Source: Ferrithrix thermotolerans DSM 19514
GTDB taxonomy: Bacteria > Actinomycetota > Acidimicrobiia > Acidimicrobiales > Acidimicrobiaceae
Assembly (NCBI RefSeq): GCF_900128965.1
Contig: NZ_FQUL01000011.1
Coordinates: 1-64,000, forward strand
Length of the DNA: 64,000 nt
Direction: 5' to 3'
Shown here: piece after piece, positions 54,079-62,439 of the stretch
Numbering within the stretch: position 1 is the first letter of the stretch
How the letters are laid out: every line of letters begins with the position of its first letter
Made by a program: the position numbers and the translations under genes
The notes under the pieces: model-generated
Seen by the model: the letters and a program-made list of their open reading frames with translations, nothing else
Told to the model about the DNA's origin: nothing
The model's database searches: none

Positions 54079-56796
54079 CTAAGTTTTAGTTGTTTGGAAA
54101 GGGGTTCCTCCTTCACTCATTGTAGGTTTGAGTCGATCTACTCGTGAAGTGAGACTTAGGAATAACAAGGCGACTGTAAGTGCCAGACCCACGCCGAACA
54201 GTGTCTCTGCGGTCGTCAGACCAGGGGGAGTGTAAGAGAGTGTCACCGTTGTTGCCCCCGGTGGAACTGTAACTGTCTGCAGTGATCGATACTGTCCTAC
54301 CTTCAGTGTATGTATCTTTCCAGCTGAGGAGTAATATGCCTTCCAGCCAGATGTGTATGCTTGGCTTACGACCGCTGTAAAGGCCGCTTTGGAGACGGCA
54401 TCAAAGGTGATGGAGCCGTCTAGGCTCTGCCTGACCGACGTGATCCTCGCTCCTTTAGGAGCCATGATGAGACTTCTGTGGGGGTGGCGGTAGGTAAAGA
54501 TCGATAGCCCGTTCGGTCCTGGCGTATAAGAGTAGAGCATCGGAGTAACTACGTGAGATAGCCATCCGTTCAGTTCAAACAAGTTCTCTCCTGAGTCAAT
54601 CACCACTTTTGAGTACGGTGAGCCATTTACTGTTTCTAACTTGCCACAGGTCTGAAGCCTAATTTCGTAAGCAGGTTGCGTAACAAAGGGAGTTTCGAAG
54701 AAAACGTAACCTCCTTCGACTACCCTTTGGCTAAGTTGTTGAGTTCCCCATACTCCGATTGCTTCTGCACCTTTTATGCAAGATGCGGTGGTATGCAGTG
54801 GAACTTTGATACCTACGTAAGTTACGACCGTTGGAGAGCCTAGGTAGAAACTTGAAGTCTCCTCCTTCTCCCCTGAAGTCTTGGCGATCGCTTGTAAGTT
54901 GGAACCCACATATGTTATCGGCGGCTGTCCGTTGGTCGGATTGTTTGGCTTTGGCAGCCTTGACAAGAAGTACTTCGAGCCGGAGGTCAGTCTTGTTATG
55001 TTTAGATCCCTAACTCCAAAGCTGTCGAGTATGTAAGGGTTGATTGAGCCCTGTAGTTTGGAGTTAGTGACGTTGTTGTAGCCAGCGATGCCCAAAGAGG
55101 CATACCCTTGGGCTGAGAGCTGTCTTTGAAGGTAGTTAAGGTCAGGAAGTCCGACTTTCAGAAGGTTTGAGTAGTAAAAGAGGTAAGGGTCGAATATCAC
55201 GCTCCGTTCATCTCCAGGTAGGTGTGGTGTATATTTCGTGAACTCCGCATGGTTTCCATACGGACCGCTTTGGGGAATCTGACCGATCAGTGTCTGTCCT
55301 GCGTAAGAAATGATTTGAAACGCAGTAACGAAAAGTGCTATTCGAAAGGTATCTCTAGCAAGAGTTACCCTGTCTGTGTAGATCGAGACGACAAGCGCAA
55401 CTAGAGCGATGATCGATAAGGTAGCACCGACAGTTACCAAGACTTGTAGCCCGCCAAGCTGTACTGGGTAAGGGGCGGGAACGTCAAGTGCCCGAAACAA
55501 GGTCAAAGGCGAAACCAAAAGGGCTAGAGCCAAGGTCGCAGATAGTAACGAGATTACAGACACTAGCGCTAGGAGAACCCTTGGCTTTACCTTTATTGGT
55601 ACTCCCACGAGTGCCTTCGATGCGAGTTTGTCAAAAGATGCCCCGAAGGACAGAGTCAGAATAAGGTCGACTGCGTACATGTTCCTAGATGGAAGTCTCT
55701 GAAGGTTGTAAAGAGGTACGTGGGCCATGATGAACTCAAATGGCGGAAGGTAGGTGCCCAGGGCTAGTACTACAGCCACGGCCAATGCAGCCAGGAAGGC
55801 TCTGCGAAGCTCGTTAGATATGCTGCCCAGCTTGGCGCTGAACAATGTTGTAGCACCAACAACGGTTACGATGGGGGGAAGATATGTCGAGATCTCTGCG
55901 AGGTTGTAACTGGAGAAGTAGCTAACGACACCCAGCGAGCCGTAGTTACCAAAGAGAAACGGCGATATGAAGGTTGGTAAGAAGTACGGACTGTAAGGCC
56001 CAGCCTCGAAGAAGTTGGAAGCAGTCTTTGCTCTATTGGAGAGAGCTTCAAAGAGTAGTCCTGGAATCCACTGGATCGATGACAGAAGCAGAGCCAAGAC
56101 TCCGGCCGTGGCAAATAGGGCTACGGTCCTAGCCTTATCTCTATCTGAAAGGAGAAGAACGAAGCTCACCACAGCGCACATAATTAGACCGTCGATCATG
56201 GCCTCAGGAGCTCCGGCTAGCACCACTAAAGAGAAGGAGATGCCGAAGAAAGCCGCCTCTCGCATGCGTAAAGAGATGGTTTGTTGCTTGAAGAAGCGCA
56301 AAACAAAGTACAGCATCCATATCGAACCAGCAATGCCTTCAATCATGTCGATGTGGACGCTCTGGGATGCAAACTGTCCGGTGAAGGTAAATACAAGTGC
56401 ACTCAAAACAGAGGCAGTCTTCGATCCCCCGAGCTGCCGTACCGTCAGATAAACACCCGTTGAGGCTAGGAAAAAGGTTAGAGCAACGTTGAGGCTCATA
56501 GCTAAAGAGGGTGGGAGGAAGATAAAGAGCCATGTGAGGGGAAAGAAGACTCCAGCGTTGAATCCAGCTAGGAGAGGCTCGCCCGCCCAGTTGAATTTGT
56601 CCCAGGTCGGTAGATGACCTTTTGCTAGGATCGCTCCTGCCATGGCCCGAAGGGGAAGGTTTTGGTTGAGGTTGTCCCCATATATGAGAGGGTCGCCGAG
56701 CGCTAAGGGTATCAGGTAGATAGCAAGATCAACTGTGAATATCCAGACAAGAGGTGACGAAAGTACCCGTGAGGGTGTACTGATTGTCTTAGCCAC
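54079..56796 (-). CDS. YfhO-like large membrane protein
   Basis: A 905-residue protein with about 14 membrane segments, a large outer domain (about 500-820) and a final membrane segment near 875-890. The N-terminal GDPLIYGDNLNQNLPLRAMAGA and WNFNWAGEPLLAG-type loop (DKFNWAGEPLLAGFNAG) match YfhO/GT-C-like proteins. YfhO homologues are needed for glycosylation of teichoic acids or other surface polymers with polyprenyl-phosphate sugars. It overlaps the upstream GT2 gene by eight bases, so the two form an operon. Confidence 0.85.
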   Translation of the reverse strand: MAKTISTPSRVLSSPLVWIFTVDLAIYLIPLALGDPLIYGDNLNQNLPLRAMAGAILAKGHLPTWDKFNWAGEPLLAGFNAGVFFPLTWLFIFLPPSLAMSLNVALTFFLASTGVYLTVRQLGGSKTASVLSALVFTFTGQFASQSVHIDMIEGIAGSIWMLYFVLRFFKQQTISLRMREAAFFGISFSLVVLAGAPEAMIDGLIMCAVVSFVLLLSDRDKARTVALFATAGVLALLLSSIQWIPGLLFEALSNRAKTASNFFEAGPYSPYFLPTFISPFLFGNYGSLGVVSYFSSYNLAEISTYLPPIVTVVGATTLFSAKLGSISNELRRAFLAALAVAVVLALGTYLPPFEFIMAHVPLYNLQRLPSRNMYAVDLILTLSFGASFDKLASKALVGVPIKVKPRVLLALVSVISLLSATLALALLVSPLTLFRALDVPAPYPVQLGGLQVLVTVGATLSIIALVALVVSIYTDRVTLARDTFRIALFVTAFQIISYAGQTLIGQIPQSGPYGNHAEFTKYTPHLPGDERSVIFDPYLFYYSNLLKVGLPDLNYLQRQLSAQGYASLGIAGYNNVTNSKLQGSINPYILDSFGVRDLNITRLTSGSKYFLSRLPKPNNPTNGQPPITYVGSNLQAIAKTSGEKEETSSFYLGSPTVVTYVGIKVPLHTTASCIKGAEAIGVWGTQQLSQRVVEGGYVFFETPFVTQPAYEIRLQTCGKLETVNGSPYSKVVIDSGENLFELNGWLSHVVTPMLYSYTPGPNGLSIFTYRHPHRSLIMAPKGARITSVRQSLDGSITFDAVSKAAFTAVVSQAYTSGWKAYYSSAGKIHTLKVGQYRSLQTVTVPPGATTVTLSYTPPGLTTAETLFGVGLALTVALLFLSLTSRVDRLKPTMSEGGTPFQTTKT

Positions 56797-57598
56797 GAAC
56801 TACGAAGCGCTCTCTTATCCATGTTGAAAAGACAACTCGTGCGTAGTTCAATCCGTACTTCAGATTGTTACCCTTCTTCGACTTTCCGGTGTGTCGTTTT
56901 GACATAACGACCGGATGCTCAGTTACGGTTGCTCCTGCGTAGATTGCAGATATGAGAAGCTCTGAAGACTGATACTGAGGCTCCTCGAGACGGATCCGAT
57001 CGAGCAGTTCGGTCCTTAAGACTCTGATACCAGATGAGGTGTCTGTGACTGGGTACTTGGTTAGAAACGAGATAAGACGGGCAAAGACCTTTACACCTAG
57101 ATCTCTTATAGGGTCACCAACCTCTGAATGGCCCAGAACCCTGGAACCTTGGACAAAGTCCGAACTTTTGTCTCGCACCATCTTTACCATCAGCTCAAGG
57201 TCGGAAGGGTTCCACTGTCCATCGGCGTCTACTACCGCTACTATTGGAATATTATTCAGACAGGCGACCTTGTAACCGAGCTTTAGGGCCGCTCCTTGTC
57301 CTCGGTTGATCGGAGCGGCACAGACTAGTAGTCCGGCTTCCTTCGCCATCTCGACGGTGTTGTCCGTTGATCCGTCCGAGACTACTACGGTCTGGGCCTT
57401 TAGGTCACCTATGGACGAGGAGATGACACTGGCTACCTTGGCGATGTTCCGTTCTTCGTTGTAGGCCGGAATCAGCACTAAGACCGATACCTCTTCAAGA
57501 GCTTTGGGATTATCAGACATGAATTCAGCAAGGGTTTCTCTATCGATCGGATCGGTACCTAAGCGAGCCTCGGTGCTTACGGGCAAAGGGGACGACAT
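56789..57598 (-). CDS. GT2 polyprenyl-phosphate sugar synthase
   Basis: A 269-residue GT-A enzyme. VLIPAYNEERNIAKVASVI opens the fold, the SDGSTDNT and VDADGQWNPSDLELM segments hold the DxD-type metal site, and VQGSRVLG follows. This pattern matches dolichyl/polyprenyl-phosphate mannose or glucose synthases. It lacks the C-terminal membrane segments found in some relatives. It feeds the YfhO-like protein of the same operon with lipid-linked sugar, a reading based on gene order. The sugar is not deducible. Confidence 0.9.
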   Translation of the reverse strand: MSSPLPVSTEARLGTDPIDRETLAEFMSDNPKALEEVSVLVLIPAYNEERNIAKVASVISSSIGDLKAQTVVVSDGSTDNTVEMAKEAGLLVCAAPINRGQGAALKLGYKVACLNNIPIVAVVDADGQWNPSDLELMVKMVRDKSSDFVQGSRVLGHSEVGDPIRDLGVKVFARLISFLTKYPVTDTSSGIRVLRTELLDRIRLEEPQYQSSELLISAIYAGATVTEHPVVMSKRHTGKSKKGNNLKYGLNYARVVFSTWIRERFVVRG

Positions 57599-57750
57599 CT
57601 CTATAGGGCTCTCTTTTTGTAGCTATCGTGAACTAATTGAATATTTTACAAAAACCAACTTCATATAGAGTAGCAACTGCACTTATGGAATCGCTTTAAC
57701 AATATTTTCGAAATCTCTATGATAGTGACACCTTTGTAATTTCTACTGAG

Positions 57751-57797
57751 ATACAATATCTCGTGGGTAGTGCAAGGTACCACACTACCAGTAGTGG
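57751..57797 (+). promoter_or_regulatory. Two NrdR-like boxes 31 bases apart before nrdJ
   Basis: ATACAATATCTCGTGG (57751-57766) and ACACTACCAGTAGTGG (57782-57797) resemble the NrdR consensus acaCwAtATaTwGtgt, the first more closely than the second. Their start-to-start distance of 31 bases is the usual three-turn spacing. A TACAAT -10-like element overlaps the first box, as expected for repression. NrdR is not encoded in this window. Confidence 0.7.
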
Positions 57798-57865
57798 TTA
57801 ATCGGCGTAAATGTGAACATACAAACGCCCAGAGTGATAATACAAACTTAGCTTTGGAGGCACCG

Positions 57866-60691
57866 GTGGCTATCGCCCCTGAGAGATTGACAGTAAGTTT
57901 CAGCCGTTTCTTCACGAAGGAAGGGGAAAATCCCTATGACAGCGTCGTGTGGGAGCGTAGAGATTCGAGGATAACTAACTACAGAGACGGCAAAGTTGCC
58001 TTTGAGCAGCTTGGTGTTGAAGTACCTAGTACATGGTCACTAAATGCGACAAACATATTGGCACAGAAGTACTTTCGGGGTACACCTGGAACGAAGGAAA
58101 GAGAAAGTTCTCTAAAAGAGGTTGTCGACAGGATAGTGGACACCATCACCGAATGGGGAGCCAAGGACGGATACTTCGTAGACGACGAACAAAAAGAAAG
58201 TTTCAGGCACGAGCTCAAGTACCTCCTTATTCACCAACGCGCTGCCTTCAACTCACCGGTGTGGTTCAACATAGGAGTGAAGGGGGTTCCTCAACAGGCC
58301 TCAGCATGTTTTATCCTCTCCGTTGACGACGATATGAACTCGATTCTGAACTGGTACCGGGAAGAGGGGATTATCTTCAAAGGTGGATCTGGTGCGGGTG
58401 TCAATCTCTCAAAGATCAGGTCCTCTAAAGAGCTGCTTCAAGGTGGTGGCACAGCATCGGGTCCAGTGTCGTTCATGCGAGGTGCGGATGCCTCAGCCGG
58501 TACGATCAAGTCAGGTGGAAAGACTAGAAGAGCAGCAAAGATGGTGATCTTGAATGTCGACCATCCTGACGTAGAAGAGTTCATCTGGTGCAAGGCACAA
58601 GAGGAGCGCAAAGCCAGAGTGCTTAGAGACGCTGGTTTTGATATGGATCTTGATGGTAAGGATTCGTTCTCTCTTCAGTATCAAAACGCCAACAACTCAG
58701 TGAGGGTTACCGATGACTTCATGCGTGCTGTCGAAGAAGATGGAGATTGGGAACTCAAGGCCGTAACCGATGGTTCTGTGGTCAAACGAGTCAAAGCCCG
58801 TGAACTCATGCGTGAGATAGCGCAGGCTGCATGGGAGTGTGCAGATCCAGGTATACAGTACGATACCACGATCAACAGGTGGCATACTGCTCCTAACTGG
58901 GGACGGATCAACGGTTCTAACCCATGCTCGGAGTACATGCATGTGGACAACAGCTCTTGCAATCTCGCTAGCTTCAACCTGCTTAAGTACCTAAATGATG
59001 ATCACAGCTTCGATGTTGAGGGGTTTATGCACTCTGTCAAGGTCGTCTTTTTGGCCCAAGAGATTTTGGTGGGCAACGCTGACTATCCGACCGAGGTGAT
59101 AGGTGCAAATTCAAGGCGATTCCGACAGCTCGGCATAGGCTACGCCAACTTGGGAGCTTTGCTCATGGCGCAAGGCTTGGCTTATGACTCAGATGAAGGT
59201 AGAGCCTGGGCTGGTGCCATTACAGCGCTTATGACCGGAACGGCTTATGCGACATCGGCGGAGATGGCTGCGAGGATGGGGGCATTCTCAGAGTATGAGA
59301 ACAACAGTGACGCCATGAAGAACGTGCTCTCGATGCATAGGAGTGCTCTTGATGCAATCGATGCTTCTTTGGTACCTGCGGCGCTAATTCAGTCGGCTAG
59401 GGAGAGTTGGGATAGGGCTGTAGCTGGATGCGAGACATTTGGAGTTCGCAACTCACAAGCTAGTGTTCTAGCTCCGACCGGAACCATCGGTCTACTCATG
59501 GACTGTGACACGACGGGGGTTGAACCAGATCTTGGACTAGTGAAGTACAAGAAGCTAGTTGGCGGTGGCACAATGGCCTTTGTAAATCAAACTGTGCCTC
59601 GTGCTCTTGATGCTCTTGGTTACTCCGGTGATGAGATAGAAGACATAGTTAACTATATAGATCAGCACAAGACGATCGTGGGTGCACCAAGGTTGAAAGA
59701 CGAGCATCTGCCGGTCTTTGCGTGTTCGATGGGCGATAACGTCATTCATCACTTGGGGCACATAAAAATGATGGCAGCGGTCCAACCCTTCATCTCGGGA
59801 GCGATCTCAAAGACAGTAAATTTGCCGGAGGAGGCAACGGTTGAAGACATCGAGCAGCTTTACATCGATGCTTGGCGCATGGGTGTCAAAGCAGTAGCGA
59901 TCTACCGTGATAACTGCAAGGTTGCCCAGCCGTTGTCGACAGCCAAGAGCTCGGATAAAAAGTCTGAGGAACCCGCTCAAGTGACTGAACTGACTGAACT
60001 TGAAAGAAAGATTGAAGAGCTCGAACAAGCTCTCAAGATTCAGACCGTGGTTGTAAAACAACCGATTCGGGAGCGACTTCCTCGGAAGAGAAGATCTTCC
60101 ACCTTTGCGTTTCAGGTGGCAGACTGTGAAGGTTATGTAACCGTAGGCGAGTACGAGGACGGCAGACCGGGAGAGGTCTTCATGAAGGTGTCAAAGCAGG
60201 GTTCGACTCTTGCTGGCATTATGGATGCATTCTCGATCTCGGTGAGCCTAGGACTCCAGCACGGAGTGCCCCTTTCGACCTTTGTCAGAAAGTTCACCAA
60301 TATGCGATTTGAACCAGCTGGCATCACAGACGATCCTGATCTCCGCATCGCCAGCTCACTTGTGGACTACATATTCAGACGCTTGGCGGTGGACTACCTT
60401 CCTCTTGAAGAGAGACAAGACCTGTCGATTCTGACCACCGAAGAGAGATCTCAGCTCACACTGTTTCCGACTGAAGAGATGGTGAAAAATGAGCGAGAAA
60501 CCGCTCCGCCTTATGGTAAGGAGGATGTGTCCAAAACGTCTGCTACCCAAGTAGAACAAAGTCAAACCGCACTCATAAGCAGGTCAGAGCAGAGGGATGC
60601 CCCTTATTGCTTTGAGTGTGGCAATGTGATGCAAAGATCAGGTTCTTGCTATGTGTGTTCCAGTTGTGGCACAACAAGCGGCTGTTCGTAA
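57866..60691 (+). CDS. nrdJ: Class II (B12-dependent) ribonucleotide reductase
   Basis: NrdJ reduces ribonucleotides with adenosylcobalamin, independent of oxygen. The protein is about 941 residues. The RNR barrel begins after PYDSVVWERRDSRI and includes QASACFILSVDDDMN, GSGAGVNLSKIRS, NPCSEYMHVDNSSCNLASFNL (catalytic loop) and VLAPTGTIGLLMDCDTTG. The C-terminus has a zinc ribbon, CFECGNVMQRSGSCYVCSSCG. No N-terminal ATP cone is present. The GTG at 57866 with GGAGG five bases upstream is preferred; a frame open to 57770 would start inside the second NrdR box. Confidence 0.95.
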   Translation: MAIAPERLTVSFSRFFTKEGENPYDSVVWERRDSRITNYRDGKVAFEQLGVEVPSTWSLNATNILAQKYFRGTPGTKERESSLKEVVDRIVDTITEWGAKDGYFVDDEQKESFRHELKYLLIHQRAAFNSPVWFNIGVKGVPQQASACFILSVDDDMNSILNWYREEGIIFKGGSGAGVNLSKIRSSKELLQGGGTASGPVSFMRGADASAGTIKSGGKTRRAAKMVILNVDHPDVEEFIWCKAQEERKARVLRDAGFDMDLDGKDSFSLQYQNANNSVRVTDDFMRAVEEDGDWELKAVTDGSVVKRVKARELMREIAQAAWECADPGIQYDTTINRWHTAPNWGRINGSNPCSEYMHVDNSSCNLASFNLLKYLNDDHSFDVEGFMHSVKVVFLAQEILVGNADYPTEVIGANSRRFRQLGIGYANLGALLMAQGLAYDSDEGRAWAGAITALMTGTAYATSAEMAARMGAFSEYENNSDAMKNVLSMHRSALDAIDASLVPAALIQSARESWDRAVAGCETFGVRNSQASVLAPTGTIGLLMDCDTTGVEPDLGLVKYKKLVGGGTMAFVNQTVPRALDALGYSGDEIEDIVNYIDQHKTIVGAPRLKDEHLPVFACSMGDNVIHHLGHIKMMAAVQPFISGAISKTVNLPEEATVEDIEQLYIDAWRMGVKAVAIYRDNCKVAQPLSTAKSSDKKSEEPAQVTELTELERKIEELEQALKIQTVVVKQPIRERLPRKRRSSTFAFQVADCEGYVTVGEYEDGRPGEVFMKVSKQGSTLAGIMDAFSISVSLGLQHGVPLSTFVRKFTNMRFEPAGITDDPDLRIASSLVDYIFRRLAVDYLPLEERQDLSILTTEERSQLTLFPTEEMVKNERETAPPYGKEDVSKTSATQVEQSQTALISRSEQRDAPYCFECGNVMQRSGSCYVCSSCGTTSGCS

Positions 60692-60700
60692 CGAGAGCCT

Positions 60701-60805
60701 GTTGCGAGTTTCCTGAATTCCGGTTGCGAGTTTCGTAGCCGTGAGGCAGGCACAGGAGGCTTGCTACGTGAGAAGGGGAGCCGCCGTTGCCGGGTGGCTC
60801 CCCTT
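60701..60805. repeat. Direct repeats and stem-loop at the edge of the mobile region
   Basis: GTTGCGAGTTTC occurs at 60701-60712 and again at 60723-60734. AAGGGGAGCC (60773-60782) pairs with GGCTCCCCTT (60796-60805). The direct repeats may be the outer end of the transposase remnant that follows; the hairpin may terminate either nrdJ or the transposase gene. Confidence 0.55.
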
Positions 60806-60875
60806 GGTGCCTTCCTACTCGGTCGCGAGCGCGATGCGCCGTTCTTTGCAGACCAGGGTGGTGGTTGAACGGCTC

Positions 60876-61147
60876 TCAGGCGGCGCGTGGTGTTGACGGG
60901 CCTTCTGCAGTGGCTGCGAGGCTCGAAAGGTGCAGGTTGACGGCTGCGCAGGCGAGAGCGACGACGATCCCAAACTTCGTTCTGCCCCGTAGCCTGATGG
61001 CCTTGTTCTTCAGCTGGATGAGGTCGGGATTCTTCAGCATCGAGTAGCTGCGCTCGACAGAGGAACGCTTGGCTTACTCCTGCTGCCAAGTGCGGCTTCC
61101 TCGCAGAGGGTTCTGCCAGGTGATCGGGGCACGGAATGCTTCCCAGG
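60876..61147 (-). pseudogene. C-terminal remnant of a DDE-type transposase
   Basis: The minus strand encodes WEAFRAPITWQNPLRGSRTW, a TAA stop at 61074-61076, then AKRSSVERSYSMLKNPDLI and GRTKFGIVVALACAAVNLHL, ending at TGA 60876-60878. The VERSYSMLK and AVNL features are those of DDE transposase C-termini in actinobacterial insertion sequences. The 5' half is missing: the frame runs directly into the IS256-type end at 61148. The region is clearly richer in G+C than its surroundings, a sign of transfer. Confidence 0.75.
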
Positions 61148-61193
61148 GGTTGTGTCCCGATAGTTGTGCAAATTCCACGAGTGAATTGATTTG
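61148..61193 (+). mobile_element. IS256-type terminal repeat, second copy
   Basis: Exact inverted copy of 1-46. It carries TGTCCCGATAGTTGTGCAAA, the IS256-like terminus, about 60 bases before the start of an IS256-type transposase fragment, so it marks the left end of that element. Confidence 0.8.
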
Positions 61194-61252
61194 CTAGTGG
61201 TGGCCATGGTATCTAGGAATTATTAGAAACCAGAACCTCAAGGAGGTAGACC

Positions 61253-61420
61253 ATGACCACCACAAACAATACTAAAGCACTTATCGAGTCAGTAAAAGAG
61301 ATACTTACTCAAGATGGAGATCTGCTAAGAAATATTATCCAACAGGTCCTACAAGAGATGCTAGAAGCAGAGATGGATCAGGTGCTTGGTGCATCTAGGT
61401 TTAGATCCCATCATCTCTGA
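61253..61420 (+). pseudogene. N-terminal fragment of an IS256 (Mutator) transposase
   Basis: Fifty-five codons follow a strong AGGAGG site six bases upstream. The residues IIQQVLQEMLEAEMDQVLGA are the conserved IS256-family N-terminus, in which an E-A-E-M-x-x-x-L-G-A stretch is usual. The frame ends at TGA 61418-61420 after SHHL, where the family would continue for some 340 further residues. The element is therefore truncated, and sequence of another kind follows directly. Confidence 0.85.
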
Positions 61421-61556
61421 TCGACAGAAACAGGCTCGCCTTGGATGGTCCAACTCCATGATGGCAAGACACTATATAGATGCTATCTCTGCCGAGGACC
61501 AAAGAGCTGCTAGGTACCTTGCATCTGTCTTGGTTCAAAGAGATGAAGATATCTAA
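61405..61556 (+). pseudogene. Probable tyrosine recombinase C-terminal remnant
   Basis: In the frame after the IS256 fragment, about 46 codons read RLGWSNSMMARHYID then AEDQRAARYLASVL before TAA at 61554-61556. LGWS-x(6)-HYID fits the last part of integrases, where LGH-S-x(n)-Y carries the catalytic Tyr. The fragment has no start or body. Its stop overlaps that of the convergent excisionase-like gene, as in integrase/excisionase modules. Assignment is tentative. Confidence 0.45.
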
Positions 61557-61759
61557 CTAGCAACCGCCGGCGTCTCTCCGTTCAGTACACGCATGAGGGC
61601 GGCTCTTGAGACCTTCTTCCTCCTGCCGATCGTAAGAACCCTTACAGGGAAGGTTCCATCTGTTATCGAACGATACGCTGTTGAGCGATCAATACCCAAC
61701 AAGATGGCAGCCTCCTCAACGCTTAGGAGATACTTGGTAGTATTTGTGTCCTTAGGCAC
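61553..61759 (-). CDS. Excisionase-like helix-turn-helix protein
   Basis: A 68-residue DNA-binding protein. LLSVEEAAILLGIDRSTAYR is a MerR-type winged helix-turn-helix, followed by GTFPVRVLTIGRRKKVSRAAL, the wing, as in the helix_turn_helix 17 excisionase family. AGGAGG lies upstream of the GTG start. It faces a recombinase remnant, so it was probably the directionality factor or regulator of an integrated element. Confidence 0.85.
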   Translation of the reverse strand: MPKDTNTTKYLLSVEEAAILLGIDRSTAYRSITDGTFPVRVLTIGRRKKVSRAALMRVLNGETPAVAS

Positions 61760-61896
61760 CTAACGTCACCTCCTCTCGATATTTCTAAAGTAAACCATTA
61801 CTCATCGTTCAGATTCACGAGTTCTCGACGATGAAAGGAAAGTCCGGGTTCTATATATGTGGAGAAACCCTACGTGTCTGTATAACATATAACTAT

Positions 61897-62439
61897 ATGA
61901 ACCGTTTAGCTCTTCTGAACCGCCTGTCCCCTTTGGAACAGCGTGGGATCATCGTCTTCACCAAAAGGGACTTAGAAAAGGTCTTTCCAGAGGAGAATGG
62001 GAAGACTATGGAAAAAAGTCTGGAACGTATGCGCCAAGACCAACTTCTGGTACGTGCCGCTCGAGGTGTCTACGTCTTCGCTCTAGCTATCCCCCGACAC
62101 CGCGGTTGGCTCATTGAAGATATTGCTAAAGCTCTGCGCCCTAACGACTTTAATTACGTATCACTGGAGAGCATATTGTCTGAGTACGGGGTCATCTCAC
62201 AGATCCCCGTGGATCGACTTACAGTGATGACGACAGGTGCCAAAGGACTTCACCATACTCCTTTCGGCACTATCGAGTTCACCCATACAAGCAGATCCCT
62301 CCCGGATCTCCTGGAACGAACCTTAGTCGTGAACGGACGCCCCTTACGCATCGCTACAAAGGTGGCAGCCGTCCAGGATTTGCGCCGAGTGGGACGAAAT
62401 CTAGATCTAGTGGATTGGGAGGAGGTAGTAGATGACTAG
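61897..62439 (+). CDS. abiEi: AbiEi-family antitoxin
   Basis: The antitoxin of a type IV abortive-infection system: it represses the operon and counters the AbiEii nucleotidyltransferase. The winged-helix N-terminus includes LLNRLSPLEQRGIIVFTKRD, then RGVYVFALA. The C-terminal antitoxin domain has FGTIEFTHTSRSLPDLLERT and TKVAAVQDLRRVGRNLDLVD. The ATG at 61897 fits a likely leaderless start, 10 bases after TATAAC (61881-61886); the frame is open to 61831. The stop overlaps the toxin start by eight bases, the usual coupling. Confidence 0.88.
   Translation: MNRLALLNRLSPLEQRGIIVFTKRDLEKVFPEENGKTMEKSLERMRQDQLLVRAARGVYVFALAIPRHRGWLIEDIAKALRPNDFNYVSLESILSEYGVISQIPVDRLTVMTTGAKGLHHTPFGTIEFTHTSRSLPDLLERTLVVNGRPLRIATKVAAVQDLRRVGRNLDLVDWEEVVDD

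Noticed and set aside
60701-60734. CRISPR-like repeats (GTTGCGAGTTTC twice)
   Set aside because: Only two 12-base copies 22 bases apart and no further units; more likely an IS terminus.
60649-61089. A 146-residue Arg/Pro-rich minus-strand frame
   Set aside because: It is a shadow of the transposase remnant in another frame, and it also overlaps the end of nrdJ.
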